Below are positions 1 through 8,967 of a DNA stretch of 64,000 nt, piece by piece; the first letter of the stretch is position 1, and each line of letters opens with the position of its first letter. The notes below the pieces were generated by a model. It ran no database searches. It was not told where the DNA came from and worked only from the letters and a program-made list of their open reading frames with translations. The DNA comes from Oscillospiraceae bacterium (lineage in GTDB: Bacteria; Bacillota; Clostridia; Oscillospirales; Acutalibacteraceae). Location of the stretch: positions 46,855 to 110,854 of the forward strand of contig SVQH01000006.1 of assembly GCA_015065425.1 (NCBI GenBank), in the 5' to 3' direction. Both the position numbers and the translations under genes were made by a program.

Positions 1-112
1 CGTTATTTTTATCAGATGTTCATTCGCCGTCATGACAGCCAGAGGACCACCCGCTTTAGTTTTGCTGTTCACTAATCGCGGTGAGGGGAGAGCCCACACC
101 CACAAGAACGCC
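1..112 (-). ncRNA. Candidate structured non-coding RNA, cut by window edge
   Basis: Read on the minus strand, a consensus promoter (see 118-146) fires into a GC-rich stretch in an otherwise AT-rich gap. It contains no ORF of note. The transcript would fold into a strong hairpin: bases 71-83 pair with 46-60 (CACCGC with GCGGGTGG, and TTAGT with ACTAA) around a loop at 61-70. An outer pairing of GTTC (about 104-107) with GAAC (about 19-22) is also possible. This layout resembles housekeeping RNAs (6S-like, raiA-type or similar), but I cannot assign a family. The 3' end lies outside the window. Confidence 0.5.
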
Positions 113-117
113 TGTGT

Positions 118-146
118 ATTATATCACAGTGTTTTTTGAATTGCAA
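118..146 (-). promoter_or_regulatory. Promoter of the left-edge RNA
   Basis: On the minus strand, -35 TTGCAA (141-146) and -10 TATAAT (118-123) are 17 bases apart. Initiation is expected near 112. Confidence 0.65.
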
Positions 147-205
147 TACCTTTTTTATGATTTTTTGCAAAAATTTACGAAAATTTCAAGTTGTCCTGTT
201 TTTTG

Positions 206-234
206 TTGACAAAAGTCCGACTATATAATAAAAT
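206..234 (+). promoter_or_regulatory. Promoter for the RecQ-like gene
   Basis: -35 TTGACA (206-211), 17-base spacer, -10 TAAAAT (229-234), 54 bases ahead of the start codon at 288. It is divergent from the RNA promoter. Confidence 0.65.
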
Positions 235-287
235 AATTTTATTATTTATTATAATGATTTAATGGTTATTGTTAACAGGTAAAAAGT

Positions 288-1292
288 ATGATATTTGATG
301 ACAGAATAAAAAAAGTTATTGCTGCCGCTTTCAGTGAACGGCAGGATGTCTTTCTACGTATTTCTTCCGATTTTCCCGATAAAATATCCTATGATGATAT
401 ACCTTGTGTGTATTTGTTCCCGGGGGCATTTTCTTCGGTTGACGGAAATATATTTACAGACGGAAGAAAAGCATTGTCATGCATGCCCGAAGAAATAACC
501 TGTTTTCCGATTTTTGCTGATGTGCGTTTTCTTAAAAATGTGAATTTCAGAAATCTTCTGCGTAAAATGAATGTCCGCCGTATTGTTATCCCTTTCGCCG
601 AATGTGCTCTTGAAGGAGAATATATCTACCGTGAAAGTTTTTCTCTTGTGGGTGAATTCAGGGATGAAACAGAGTATTTCTGTCAGGTCGTTGCTTTTCT
701 TCCTCCGTGTAATGTTGATGCCAAAGAACTTATGTTGCCATTCGGTTGCGAAAATGTGATATGTGCAGGTGAAAATGAGATTCTGCCCATAAACCCTTAT
801 GCAACGGGAAGTCCGCTGACAAAATTCTATCATACTGCCGCGGAAGCTGAAAAGTATGCTTATAAAAAAGTCCTCATCTGTTTTAATTCAAGAGGCGAAG
901 CAAAGGAATTTGCCGCTTTTCTCAATAAAAGAGGGACTCCTTTCCGTTACATTGACGGAGAAACCGATGTTTATGCTAAAAGAAATATACTTGATGACTT
1001 TTTTATAAGTGATATCTCAATAATTCTCAGTACAAGAACCGTTATTCCTGAAACGCTGTTTTTCCGTTTTGATAAATGTATTTTTTGCGGAGTTCCATTT
1101 ACTTTTTCGCATATTTTCAGATGTGCTTACTCTTCTTGCGAAAAAGAAGTTCTGACGGTTTTCTGTGAAGAAGATTTTGTAAGAAATGCGAAAATATCCC
1201 GTTCACTGGCTCATATTGCGGGGAATGAAGAAATATATGATAAAAGACACAAAAGTCTTTTGGAAATACAAAAACTATTATCAGATTTATAA
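288..1292 (+). CDS. RecQ-like SF2 helicase relative lacking ATPase motifs
   Basis: 334-residue cytoplasmic protein. Its layout follows a RecQ helicase core. Residues about 80-150 resemble the second half of the N-terminal RecA lobe, where PFAECALEGEY sits at the place of the DEAH box and VAFLPPC at the place of the TATA motif. Residues about 193-320 resemble the C-terminal lobe, with KVLICFNSRGEAKEFAAFL matching the motif IV region. The defining residues are gone: no Walker A GKS/T, no DEAH and no arginine-rich motif VI. The zinc, RQC and HRDC domains are also absent. The ribosome site is weak (AGGT before ATG). It is followed after 14 bases by an oxidoreductase gene. The assignment is from pattern only; a non-catalytic DNA-binding or regulatory role is inference. 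Confidence 0.5.
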   Translation: MIFDDRIKKVIAAAFSERQDVFLRISSDFPDKISYDDIPCVYLFPGAFSSVDGNIFTDGRKALSCMPEEITCFPIFADVRFLKNVNFRNLLRKMNVRRIVIPFAECALEGEYIYRESFSLVGEFRDETEYFCQVVAFLPPCNVDAKELMLPFGCENVICAGENEILPINPYATGSPLTKFYHTAAEAEKYAYKKVLICFNSRGEAKEFAAFLNKRGTPFRYIDGETDVYAKRNILDDFFISDISIILSTRTVIPETLFFRFDKCIFCGVPFTFSHIFRCAYSSCEKEVLTVFCEEDFVRNAKISRSLAHIAGNEEIYDKRHKSLLEIQKLLSDL

Positions 1293-1306
1293 AGGAGACT
1301 AAAAAA

Positions 1307-2380
1307 ATGAAAGAAAAAATCAAAGTTGCTGTTATCGGATGCGGAAACATCGCCAATAATGCTCATATCCCTGCTTATATGGACAGTGAAAACGCAGAGA
1401 TAAAATATTTCTGTGACATCATTCCCGAAAGAGCTGATGCTGCAGTGGAAAAATACGGCTGCGGAAAAGCAGTTTACGATTATCATGAAATACTTGACGA
1501 CCCCGAGCTTGATGCTGTTTCCGTTTGCACACACAATGACCATCACTCCGTAATTTCCATTGATTTTATGCGTCACGGCAAGGATGTGCTCTGTGAAAAG
1601 CCTGCAGCAAGAATTCTCAGTGAAGCTCTCGAAATGGAGAAGGTTTCTTATGAAACGGGAAGAATTCTTTCCATTGGTGTATGTAACCGTTATTCAAATT
1701 CCGTAAACCGTATAAAGGAAATGATTGCAAGAGGTGACCTCGGTGAGGTTTTCCATGTATATGCATCCTTCCGTGCTCATCGCTCCATTCCGGGACTCGG
1801 CGGTGATTTTACAACAAACGCTTCCTCAGGCGGCGGTGCTCTCATTGACTGGGGTGTACACTATATTGACCTTATTCTTTATTGTCTCGGTGACCCCAAA
1901 CCCGTTACTGCAAGCGGTGAGGCTTTTTCAAAGCTCGGAAAGAACATGAAGGATTATACCTACATCAGTATGTGGGCAGAGGATACAAAGGATGTTGAAA
2001 ACGGTACTTATGATGTTGATGACTCCGTAACAGGTCTTGTAAGAACCGACAATGCAGTTTTAAGCTTTAACGGTGCATGGGCACAGAATATCGGTGAAAA
2101 CGAAACATATATCGACTTTATGGGTGACAAGGGCGGTGTAAGACTTCAGTACTGCGGTCATTACACATATTACACAGCAAGAGACGGTATGCTTATCACA
2201 GAAAAGCCCGATTATAAGCTCAACGGTATGCATCATGATGAGGTCATTGATTTTGTTGAATGTGTAAGAAAAGGTGAAAGAAACCGCAACGACATAAAGT
2301 ATGCAGTAGGTACATCAAAGATACTTCAGGCAATATACGATTCCTCTGCTTCTCACAGAGAAGTAATAATCGATGACTGA
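1307..2380 (+). CDS. Gfo/Idh/MocA family NAD(P)-dependent oxidoreductase
   Basis: 357 residues. The N-terminal Rossmann domain starts with VAVIGCGNIA (about 8-17), the nucleotide-binding glycine loop. The family CEKP motif lies near residue 98, where the lysine takes part in catalysis. The C-terminal alpha/beta domain carries GGGALIDWGVHYIDL near 180, with the usual catalytic-region His. Such enzymes oxidise or reduce sugars, inositols or other polyols with NAD(P); the substrate cannot be read from sequence. AAAGGAG lies 10 bases before ATG. The gene is probably cotranscribed with the RecQ-like gene upstream. It ends shortly before the V-ATPase promoter. Confidence 0.85.
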   Translation: MKEKIKVAVIGCGNIANNAHIPAYMDSENAEIKYFCDIIPERADAAVEKYGCGKAVYDYHEILDDPELDAVSVCTHNDHHSVISIDFMRHGKDVLCEKPAARILSEALEMEKVSYETGRILSIGVCNRYSNSVNRIKEMIARGDLGEVFHVYASFRAHRSIPGLGGDFTTNASSGGGALIDWGVHYIDLILYCLGDPKPVTASGEAFSKLGKNMKDYTYISMWAEDTKDVENGTYDVDDSVTGLVRTDNAVLSFNGAWAQNIGENETYIDFMGDKGGVRLQYCGHYTYYTARDGMLITEKPDYKLNGMHHDEVIDFVECVRKGERNRNDIKYAVGTSKILQAIYDSSASHREVIIDD

Positions 2381-2417
2381 TATCTTTTTGCTTATAGCAT
2401 GTATCAGTTTTATGTAT

Positions 2418-2446
2418 TTGACCGTTTATTCAATAAATGGTATAAT
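2418..2446 (+). promoter_or_regulatory. Promoter of the V-type ATPase operon
   Basis: -35 TTGACC (2418-2423), 17-base spacer, -10 TATAAT (2441-2446). It lies 41 bases before the first operon gene. Confidence 0.7.
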
Positions 2447-2487
2447 GCATGTTAAAAAAATAACAATCTATTCCGGAAGGTGATGAA

Positions 2488-2805
2488 GTGGCGAATAATC
2501 TGTTGGTAAAAATCAATGAGGCTGAAAAAGTACTGGACGAAAAAATATTGCAGGCAAAGCAAGAGGCTGCAAAAATCGTTTCTGATGCAGAGACAAAGGC
2601 AGAAGAAATACTTTTCGATTCCGATAAAAAAGCAACAGTTGCCGCACAGGATATAATAAACGATGCCAATAAAAAGGCAGAGGCTTTTATTGCTGCGGAA
2701 AAATTAAAGTCAGATGAAAAAACGGCAGAAATAAAAAAGACTGCACAGTCTCATGAAAGTGCCGCTGTACTTGCGGTAACCAAAAAACTTTTGGAATTGG
2801 CTTAA
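2488..2805 (+). CDS. ntpF: V-type ATPase peripheral stalk subunit G/H
   Basis: 105 residues, almost entirely Ala/Lys/Glu-rich alpha helix, as expected for the coiled-coil stator subunit that pairs with subunit E in V-type ATPases. It is the first gene of the operon, the place this subunit holds in the E. hirae ntp operon. The start is GTG, preceded by GGAAGGTGATGA. The stop TAA (2803-2805) overlaps the AAAGGAGG ribosome site of the next gene, so translation is probably coupled. Sequence identity in this family is low, so the call leans on position and composition. Confidence 0.75.
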   Translation: MANNLLVKINEAEKVLDEKILQAKQEAAKIVSDAETKAEEILFDSDKKATVAAQDIINDANKKAEAFIAAEKLKSDEKTAEIKKTAQSHESAAVLAVTKKLLELA

Positions 2806-2819
2806 AGGAGGGTGAGCTT

Positions 2820-4808
2820 TTGGCAAAACTCAGAATAATGTCAATGGAGCTTGCTGCCCCCGGAAGCAGAAAAGATGAAGTGCTGGATTATCTTCAGAGA
2901 AAGGGAGTCGTAGAACTCACTCAGCCTGAAGTAACAGAAAGTCTTTCCTATAAAGATTTTTCCCCTGAAAACAGTGAATGTATAAGAAAACTCAATGTTA
3001 TTAATATGGCACATGATATTCTCTCAAAGCTTTGTCCCGTAAAAAAACCTCTTACGGCAATGCTTGAACCGAGAAAAGATATGAGTGCGGCTGAGTTTTC
3101 TCTTATGGCTGAAAAATTCGGGGCAACATATAATCGTTGCGAAGAGATAGTTTCGGTCAATAAGAAAAAAGCAGAGCTTTCAGCGGAAATAATCAGAAAA
3201 AAAGCACTTATTGAAGAACTGCGTCCCTGGACGGGTATAGACATTCCGCTGAAATCGGGAAGTACAAAAAATGTTGCTTACATTTTGGGCTCTTTCCGAA
3301 AACAGTTTTCACAGGAGGATATTCTTACTGCTCTTGCAAAGGAGTTTCCCGACAATCAGTGTATTGAAACGGAAATCACTTCAAGTGATGAAAACGGAAC
3401 CTGTGCGGTAATTTTTGCTCTTAAGGACGATATTGAAAAAATTGAAGCTGTTTTGCGGTCTATGGGCTTTGTACGGGCACCTGAGTGTTCCGACAATACT
3501 CCTCTCCGGGAAATAGAACTGCTTGAAAAGGCAGTTGACGATGCAAAAAAACAGCAGGAGGAATGTGATGAAAAAATCCGTTCCGAAAAAGACCTTCACA
3601 GTGATATTGAATTTGCAAAGGACTATGTATCCATCTGTAAAGACAAATATCAGGCAATGGAAAAAATCCCCGAAAGTGAAAGAATCTTTTTCATAAAAGG
3701 GTATATCGCAAAAAGAGATGCCGAAAAGGTAAAGGCATATCTTGAAAAGAATTGCGATGCGGCTGTAAGTTACAGTGACCCCGATGAAAATGAGGATGTT
3801 CCCGTTATTCTTTCAAATAATTTCTTCAGTGCTCCTCTTGAGGGTATTACGGGAATGTATTCACTGCCGGGAAAATTTGATCCCGACCCCACGGGAATTA
3901 TGGCATTTTTCTATTATTTTTTCTTCGGTATGATGCTCTCCGATGCAGGTTACGGGCTTTTAATGGTACTTGCAACAGGCGGTGTGCTCCTTTTTAAGAA
4001 AAATCTCGAAAAGAAAATGAAGAATATGTGTCTCATGTATTTCTTTTGCGGACTTTCCACAGTGTTCTGGGGAGCTATGTACGGAAGCTGGTTCGGTGAC
4101 ATGATAAATGTCATACGGACAGAGTTTTTAGGACTGGAAGAAGTAAGGCTCTACATCTGGATGGAGCCTGTAAACTCCCTTATGGAGCTTATGGTATATT
4201 GCTTCATTTTCGGGCTCGTCCACCTTTTTGTGGGTGTCGGTGTAAAAGCAGTGTCCGATTGGCGTAACGGAGATAAGTTCGGTGCTTTCTGTGACAGTGT
4301 TCCCACTTATCTTACCATACTCGGTATCGCTCCTATTTTCTTCGGACTTTTTACCGAAGTTCCCCCCGTGCTTTCAAAAATAGGTACTCCCGTACTTATT
4401 GTCGGACTTATTCTTGTGGTACTGACGGCGGGAAGACATTCAAAATCCCTGTTCGGAAAACTCGGCGGCGGACTTTATGAAGTATATAATCTTATAGGCG
4501 GTTATCTCGGAGATGTACTTTCCTATGCAAGACTTCTTGCACTGGGGCTTTCCACGGGTGTTATCGCAGAGGTTATGAATATGCTGGGTGTTCTTCCCAG
4601 TAACAAGATACTGAAACTCATAATGTTTATTGGTGTGGCAATAGTCGGACATATAGCAAACTTTGCAATAAATGTCATAGGTGCTTATGTTCATACAAAC
4701 AGACTTCAATATGTTGAGTTCTTCGGTAAATTTTATGAAGGCGGAGGCAGAGCCTTTGTTCCTTTTGAGGCAAAAACAAATTATTATAAATTCAAGGAGG
4801 AAAATTAA
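2820..4808 (+). CDS. ntpI: V-type ATPase subunit I (a-type stator)
   Basis: 662 residues, the usual length. Residues 1 to about 350 form the cytoplasmic helical arm. From about 360 onward come seven or eight membrane segments forming the half-channels beside the rotor. The conserved arginine expected to interact with the rotor carboxylate is seen in SYARLLALGLS (Arg571), and GGRAFVPFEAKTNYYKF closes the protein as in the family. The start is TTG at 2820, chosen because AAAGGAGGG lies about 9 bases upstream and no ATG fits. The membrane-bound stator translocates Na+ or H+ together with subunit K. Confidence 0.93.
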   Translation: MAKLRIMSMELAAPGSRKDEVLDYLQRKGVVELTQPEVTESLSYKDFSPENSECIRKLNVINMAHDILSKLCPVKKPLTAMLEPRKDMSAAEFSLMAEKFGATYNRCEEIVSVNKKKAELSAEIIRKKALIEELRPWTGIDIPLKSGSTKNVAYILGSFRKQFSQEDILTALAKEFPDNQCIETEITSSDENGTCAVIFALKDDIEKIEAVLRSMGFVRAPECSDNTPLREIELLEKAVDDAKKQQEECDEKIRSEKDLHSDIEFAKDYVSICKDKYQAMEKIPESERIFFIKGYIAKRDAEKVKAYLEKNCDAAVSYSDPDENEDVPVILSNNFFSAPLEGITGMYSLPGKFDPDPTGIMAFFYYFFFGMMLSDAGYGLLMVLATGGVLLFKKNLEKKMKNMCLMYFFCGLSTVFWGAMYGSWFGDMINVIRTEFLGLEEVRLYIWMEPVNSLMELMVYCFIFGLVHLFVGVGVKAVSDWRNGDKFGAFCDSVPTYLTILGIAPIFFGLFTEVPPVLSKIGTPVLIVGLILVVLTAGRHSKSLFGKLGGGLYEVYNLIGGYLGDVLSYARLLALGLSTGVIAEVMNMLGVLPSNKILKLIMFIGVAIVGHIANFAINVIGAYVHTNRLQYVEFFGKFYEGGGRAFVPFEAKTNYYKFKEEN

Positions 4809-4810
4809 TC

Positions 4811-5290
4811 ATGGATTTCGGTGTAGTATTTATTCTTTTAGGTGCAGCTCTTGCTGCTGCACTCCCCGGTATCGGTTCAGCTAAAGGTACAGGTCTTGTA
4901 GGTCAGGCTGCTGCAGGTGTTGTTGCAGAGGACCCCGCAAAATTCGGTAAGGTACTTATTCTTGAAGTTCTCCCCGGTACTCAGGGTCTTTACGGCTTCC
5001 TTACAGCAATTCTTCTTCTTTCAAATACAGGTATCATGAGCGGTACCGCTCCCGAATATACCTGGTGGCAGGGGCTTTGCTATTTCGCTGCCTGTATTCC
5101 CATGATACTTGTAGGTCTCTGGTCAGCTCTCGCTCAGGCAAAGGCTGCAGCAGCAGGTGTTTCTCTTGTTGCTAAAAATCCCGAACAGAGCGGTAAAGCA
5201 ATTATTTTCGCCGCTATGGTTGAAACTTATGCTGTTCTTGCTCTTCTCGTTTCTCTTCTTACAATAATGAACATCGGTAAACTTTTCTAA
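4811..5290 (+). CDS. ntpK: V-type ATPase rotor subunit K, predicted Na+ type
   Basis: 159 residues with four membrane helices arranged as two hairpins, the duplicated proteolipid form. The residues known to coordinate Na+ in E. hirae NtpK have direct counterparts: Leu54, Thr57 and Gln58 in LPGTQGLYGF, Gln109 in ALAQAKAAAAG, and Glu138 in AAMVETYAVL. The first hairpin carries no ionisable carboxylate of its own. This predicts a Na+-coupled ring; direct proof would need ion measurements. AAGGAGG lies 9 bases before ATG. Two bases separate it from the stop of subunit I. Confidence 0.95.
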   Translation: MDFGVVFILLGAALAAALPGIGSAKGTGLVGQAAAGVVAEDPAKFGKVLILEVLPGTQGLYGFLTAILLLSNTGIMSGTAPEYTWWQGLCYFAACIPMILVGLWSALAQAKAAAAGVSLVAKNPEQSGKAIIFAAMVETYAVLALLVSLLTIMNIGKLF

Positions 5291-5312
5291 TAAACTAAAG
5301 GGAGAAATCAGA

Positions 5313-5882
5313 ATGTCAGGTTTAGACAATATTTTATCCCGTCTTGATAATGAGTGTAAGGCTGTTTGTGAAGATATTATAAACAGTGCACGTTCTGAAG
5401 CAGAAAGAATCATCGGCGAAGCAGAAAAAAGTGCAGAAAAAGCTTTTGAAGAAAAAACGGCTGCGGCAAAAAAAGAGGCTGAGCTTATTGTTCAGAAAGC
5501 TGTTTCCGCTTCTCAGGCAAATGACAGAAAATCCGTTCTCGGTGCAAAGGTGGAGCTTATAGATGATATCCTCAACAAGGCTCTCAATAAACTGTATAAT
5601 CTTGATGAAATGTCATATTTTGAAGTTCTGAGAAAACTTGCCGTAAATAATTCTCTTGAAGGAAAAGGAACCATGTTCCTTTCGCAAAGGGACATTGAGA
5701 GAATGCCTTCAGGCTTTGCAGATGCTTTTTCTGATATTGAAATATGCCGTGAACCCATTGATATCAAAGACGGATTTATACTTAAATACGGCGACATCGA
5801 AGTGAACTGTACCTTTTCTGCAATGATGAGTTCGTCAAAGGATGAACTTAAGAGCATTGCAAGTGAAATACTTTTCGGTTGA
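5313..5882 (+). CDS. ntpE: V-type ATPase peripheral stalk subunit E
   Basis: 189 residues. The N-terminal half is a long charged helix (ARSEAERIIGEAEKSAEKA) typical of the stator coiled coil with subunit G. The C-terminal half is a compact alpha/beta domain that binds the A3B3 head, ending in SIASEILFG. AAAGGGAG lies 9 bases before ATG. It sits between K and C as in other bacterial V-ATPase operons. Confidence 0.88.
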   Translation: MSGLDNILSRLDNECKAVCEDIINSARSEAERIIGEAEKSAEKAFEEKTAAAKKEAELIVQKAVSASQANDRKSVLGAKVELIDDILNKALNKLYNLDEMSYFEVLRKLAVNNSLEGKGTMFLSQRDIERMPSGFADAFSDIEICREPIDIKDGFILKYGDIEVNCTFSAMMSSSKDELKSIASEILFG

Positions 5883-5908
5883 TTTTACCGTAAAAAGGAT
5901 TGAAGTAT

Positions 5909-6874
5909 ATGAAAGATACCGATTATACCTTCGCTGTGGCAAGAATAAGAAGCAATGAGGCAAGACTTCTTACATCGGCAGAACTCAATGCCGTAATTTC
6001 TGCCGCTACCTATAAAGAGACTGTTTCCCGTCTCAATGAAAAGGGTTATGAAATAAGTGATACGGATTATTCCCCCGCACTTTCAAAAAGAATGGAGAAT
6101 TTGTGGAAAACCGTATGCGAAGTGCTTCCCGACAAGTCACAGTTTGACAGTGTTATATTGAAAAACGATTTTGCAAATCTTAAAATTCTTTCAAAAGCAT
6201 TCATTCTCGGCAAAGACCCCGAATGTGAATATGAATTTCCTTCGGTATATTCTCCCGAGGAGCTTAAAGAGAATGTTTTTGCAAGAAAAAATTCACTTCT
6301 GCCCGAATGTCTTCAGCATGCAGACAGAAGTTCGTACAGAATATTATCAAAAACAAAATTTGCTCAGCTGTCCGACTCTGTTATTGACAGAGCATCAATG
6401 GAATGGAGCATAAAAACAGCAAAAAAGGCAGATAATCCCATTCTTCTTGAAATGGCTGAAATTGATACTGCCTGTGCAGATATAAAGGTGCTTTACAGAT
6501 GTATTCTGACTGAAAAAGCACAGTCTTTTATGGAGAGAGCAGTTGCTGAGTGCAGGGCTTTTTCAAAGACCGATATTATTGCCGCGGCACTGAAGGGAAT
6601 GGACAGCTTCCTTGAATTTCTTTCCCATACTGATTATAAGGGTGCAGCAGATGCTCTGAAGGTAAGCACCACCGAATTTGAAAGATGGTGCGACAATAAA
6701 AAGATATCTGCTCTGAAAAATACAAAGACCGAGGTCTTCGGAATATCCCCCATAGTTGCATTTTATTATGCCGCAGAAACTGAGATAAGAAATATAAGAA
6801 TAATTCTCTCTGCAAAAATGAACGGGCTTTCCGAAGAGACTATAAGAGCGAGAGTGAGGGACAGTTTTGTATAA
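5909..6874 (+). CDS. ntpC: V-type ATPase subunit C (d-type central socket)
   Basis: 321 residues, all-helical, with the family opening DYTFAVARIRSNEARLLT and a C-terminal EIRNIRIILSAKMNGLS segment. It forms the funnel linking the rotor ring to the central stalk. ATG at 5909 is preferred over an in-frame TTG at 5900 because AAAAGGA (5894-5899) is then 9 bases upstream; TTG would sit on the ribosome site. The end overlaps the start of subunit F by 8 bases. Confidence 0.88.
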   Translation: MKDTDYTFAVARIRSNEARLLTSAELNAVISAATYKETVSRLNEKGYEISDTDYSPALSKRMENLWKTVCEVLPDKSQFDSVILKNDFANLKILSKAFILGKDPECEYEFPSVYSPEELKENVFARKNSLLPECLQHADRSSYRILSKTKFAQLSDSVIDRASMEWSIKTAKKADNPILLEMAEIDTACADIKVLYRCILTEKAQSFMERAVAECRAFSKTDIIAAALKGMDSFLEFLSHTDYKGAADALKVSTTEFERWCDNKKISALKNTKTEVFGISPIVAFYYAAETEIRNIRIILSAKMNGLSEETIRARVRDSFV

Positions 6875-7178
6875 AATAGGTGTTATGGGTGACCGTGACA
6901 GCATATACGGCTTCCGTTCAGTCGGTCTTACGGTCTTTCCCGTCGATGATATGAACGAGGGAATAAAAATACTCAGAAGCATTTCGGAGGAATACGCAGT
7001 TATTTTTATTACAGAAAAGCTTGCAACCGAAATGGACAGCGAAATACAGAAATATAAAGATAAAACTATTCCGGCTATAATACCCATCCCCGGTGTTACG
7101 GGTAACACGGGACTCGGTATGAAAAATGTCGTAAGATCCGTCGAGCAGGCTGTAGGCTCTGATATTCTCGGCGGCTGA
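6867..7178 (+). CDS. ntpG: V-type ATPase central stalk subunit F
   Basis: 103 residues, the standard size. It begins [20 protein letters not shown], the characteristic Rossmann-like opening of subunit F (NtpG in E. hirae naming). With subunit D it forms the rotating central stalk. The start is TTG at 6867, inside the last codons of subunit C, with GAGGG at 6856-6860. This points to translational coupling. The segment [21 protein letters not shown] matches the hinge and C-terminal helix. Confidence 0.88.
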   Translation: MYKIGVMGDRDSIYGFRSVGLTVFPVDDMNEGIKILRSISEEYAVIFITEKLATEMDSEIQKYKDKTIPAIIPIPGVTGNTGLGMKNVVRSVEQAVGSDILGG

Positions 7179-7185
7179 GAAAGGT

Positions 7186-8967
7186 ATGATAATTTTGAGT
7201 AAAGGCAGTATTGTCAAGGTCGCAGGTCCCCTTGTAATAGCAGAGGGTATGCGTGATGCAAATATGTTCGACGTTGTCAGAGTAAGTGATGCTCATCTTA
7301 TCGGTGAGATAATCGAAATGCACGGGGACAGAGCTTCTATTCAGGTTTATGAGGAAACTGCAGGGCTCGGAACAGGTGAGGAGGTTGTTTCCACCGGTAT
7401 GCCTCTTTCCGTTGAACTCGGGCCCGGACTTATAAAAGGTATATTTGACGGTATTCAGAGACCTCTTGAAGCAATCATGAAGGTTGCAGGAAATAATCTT
7501 ACAAGAGGTATCGAGGTGCCCTCTCTTGACAGAACGGTTAAATGGCATTTTTATCCCACTAAAAAGACAGGAGATGTTCTTCTTTCAGGGGATGAAATCG
7601 GCTATGTTCAGGAAACAGATGTTGTAAAACATAAAATTCTTGTACCTGTCGGAACAAGCGGTACTCTTGAAAGTATATCGGAAGGCGATTACACCGTAGA
7701 AGAAACCGTTGCTGTTATAAAAAAGGAAAACGGCGAAAAAGTAAATCTTACTCTTATGCAGAAGTGGCCCGTAAGACGCGGAAGACCCTATAAAACAAAG
7801 CTCTCTCCCGACAGACCTCTTATTACAGGACAGAGAGTTATTGATACGCTTTTCCCCATAGCAAAAGGCGGCGTAGCCGCAATTCCCGGTCCCTTCGGAA
7901 GCGGTAAAACAGTAACCCAGCATCAGCTTGCAAAATGGGCTGAGGCTGATATCGTTGTTTACATCGGATGCGGTGAACGCGGAAATGAGATGACAGACGT
8001 TCTCAATGAATTTCCCGAACTCATTGATCCTCATACGGGAAAATCCCTTATGGAAAGAACGGTTCTCATTGCAAATACCTCCGATATGCCCGTTGCCGCA
8101 CGTGAAGCATCTATTTACACAGGTATTACAATAGCAGAGTATTTCAGAGATATGGGTTACTCCGTGGCACTTATGGCAGACTCTACCTCCCGTTGGGCAG
8201 AAGCACTTCGTGAAATGTCGGGTCGACTTGAAGAAATGCCCGGTGAAGAAGGATATCCCGCATACCTCGGAAGCCGACTTGCACAGTTCTATGAAAGAGC
8301 CGGTAGAGTTATAACTCTCGGAAGTGAAGAGAATGAAGCTTCTCTTTCCGTTATCGGTGCTGTTTCTCCTCCCGGCGGTGATATTTCAGAACCTGTTTCT
8401 CAGGCAACTCTTCGTATCGTAAAGGTTTTCTGGGGACTTGACTCCGCACTTGCTTACAAACGTCATTTCCCTGCAATAAACTGGCTTACATCCTATTCGC
8501 TTTATTCCGATTCACTCGGAAAGTGGTTTAATGAAAATGTTGCGGCAAGGTGGACTGAGCTTCGCGGCAGATTTATGGAGCTTCTGTCTGAAGAAGCATC
8601 CCTTGAAGAGATAGTAAAACTTGTCGGTATGGATGCTTTGTCTTCAGGTGACAGACTTAAAATGGAAGCAGCCCGTTCCATCCGAGAGGACTTCCTTCAT
8701 CAGCTTGCTTTCCACGATGTCGACACATATACATCCCTTAAGAAGCAATATCTTATGATGAGTCTTATTATGGCTTATTATGATAAATCATCTGATGCTC
8801 TGTCTCAGGGAGCTGATATAGACCTTATTGCAATGCTTCCCGAAAAAGAAGCAATAGGCAGATTCAAATATGTAAAAGAAGATGATATCGATGCGGAATT
8901 TAAGAAGACAATGGAGCTTCTTTCCGATGGTATCGCAAGAGTTTTAGCTGAAAGGGAGGATTACTGA
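7186..8967 (+). CDS. ntpA: V-type ATPase catalytic subunit A
   Basis: 593 residues from ATG at 7186. TTG at 7195 (590 residues, [14 protein letters not shown]) may be the true start, since AAGG (7181-7184) lies 10 bases from it but only one base from the ATG. The P-loop GPFGSGKT is near residues 235-242, preceded by the non-homologous insert specific to V-type A chains. GERGNEM and [24 protein letters not shown] are hallmark catalytic segments. It hydrolyses or makes ATP in alternation with subunit B. Stop and next start share one base (TGATG). Confidence 0.97.
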   Translation: MIILSKGSIVKVAGPLVIAEGMRDANMFDVVRVSDAHLIGEIIEMHGDRASIQVYEETAGLGTGEEVVSTGMPLSVELGPGLIKGIFDGIQRPLEAIMKVAGNNLTRGIEVPSLDRTVKWHFYPTKKTGDVLLSGDEIGYVQETDVVKHKILVPVGTSGTLESISEGDYTVEETVAVIKKENGEKVNLTLMQKWPVRRGRPYKTKLSPDRPLITGQRVIDTLFPIAKGGVAAIPGPFGSGKTVTQHQLAKWAEADIVVYIGCGERGNEMTDVLNEFPELIDPHTGKSLMERTVLIANTSDMPVAAREASIYTGITIAEYFRDMGYSVALMADSTSRWAEALREMSGRLEEMPGEEGYPAYLGSRLAQFYERAGRVITLGSEENEASLSVIGAVSPPGGDISEPVSQATLRIVKVFWGLDSALAYKRHFPAINWLTSYSLYSDSLGKWFNENVAARWTELRGRFMELLSEEASLEEIVKLVGMDALSSGDRLKMEAARSIREDFLHQLAFHDVDTYTSLKKQYLMMSLIMAYYDKSSDALSQGADIDLIAMLPEKEAIGRFKYVKEDDIDAEFKKTMELLSDGIARVLAEREDY

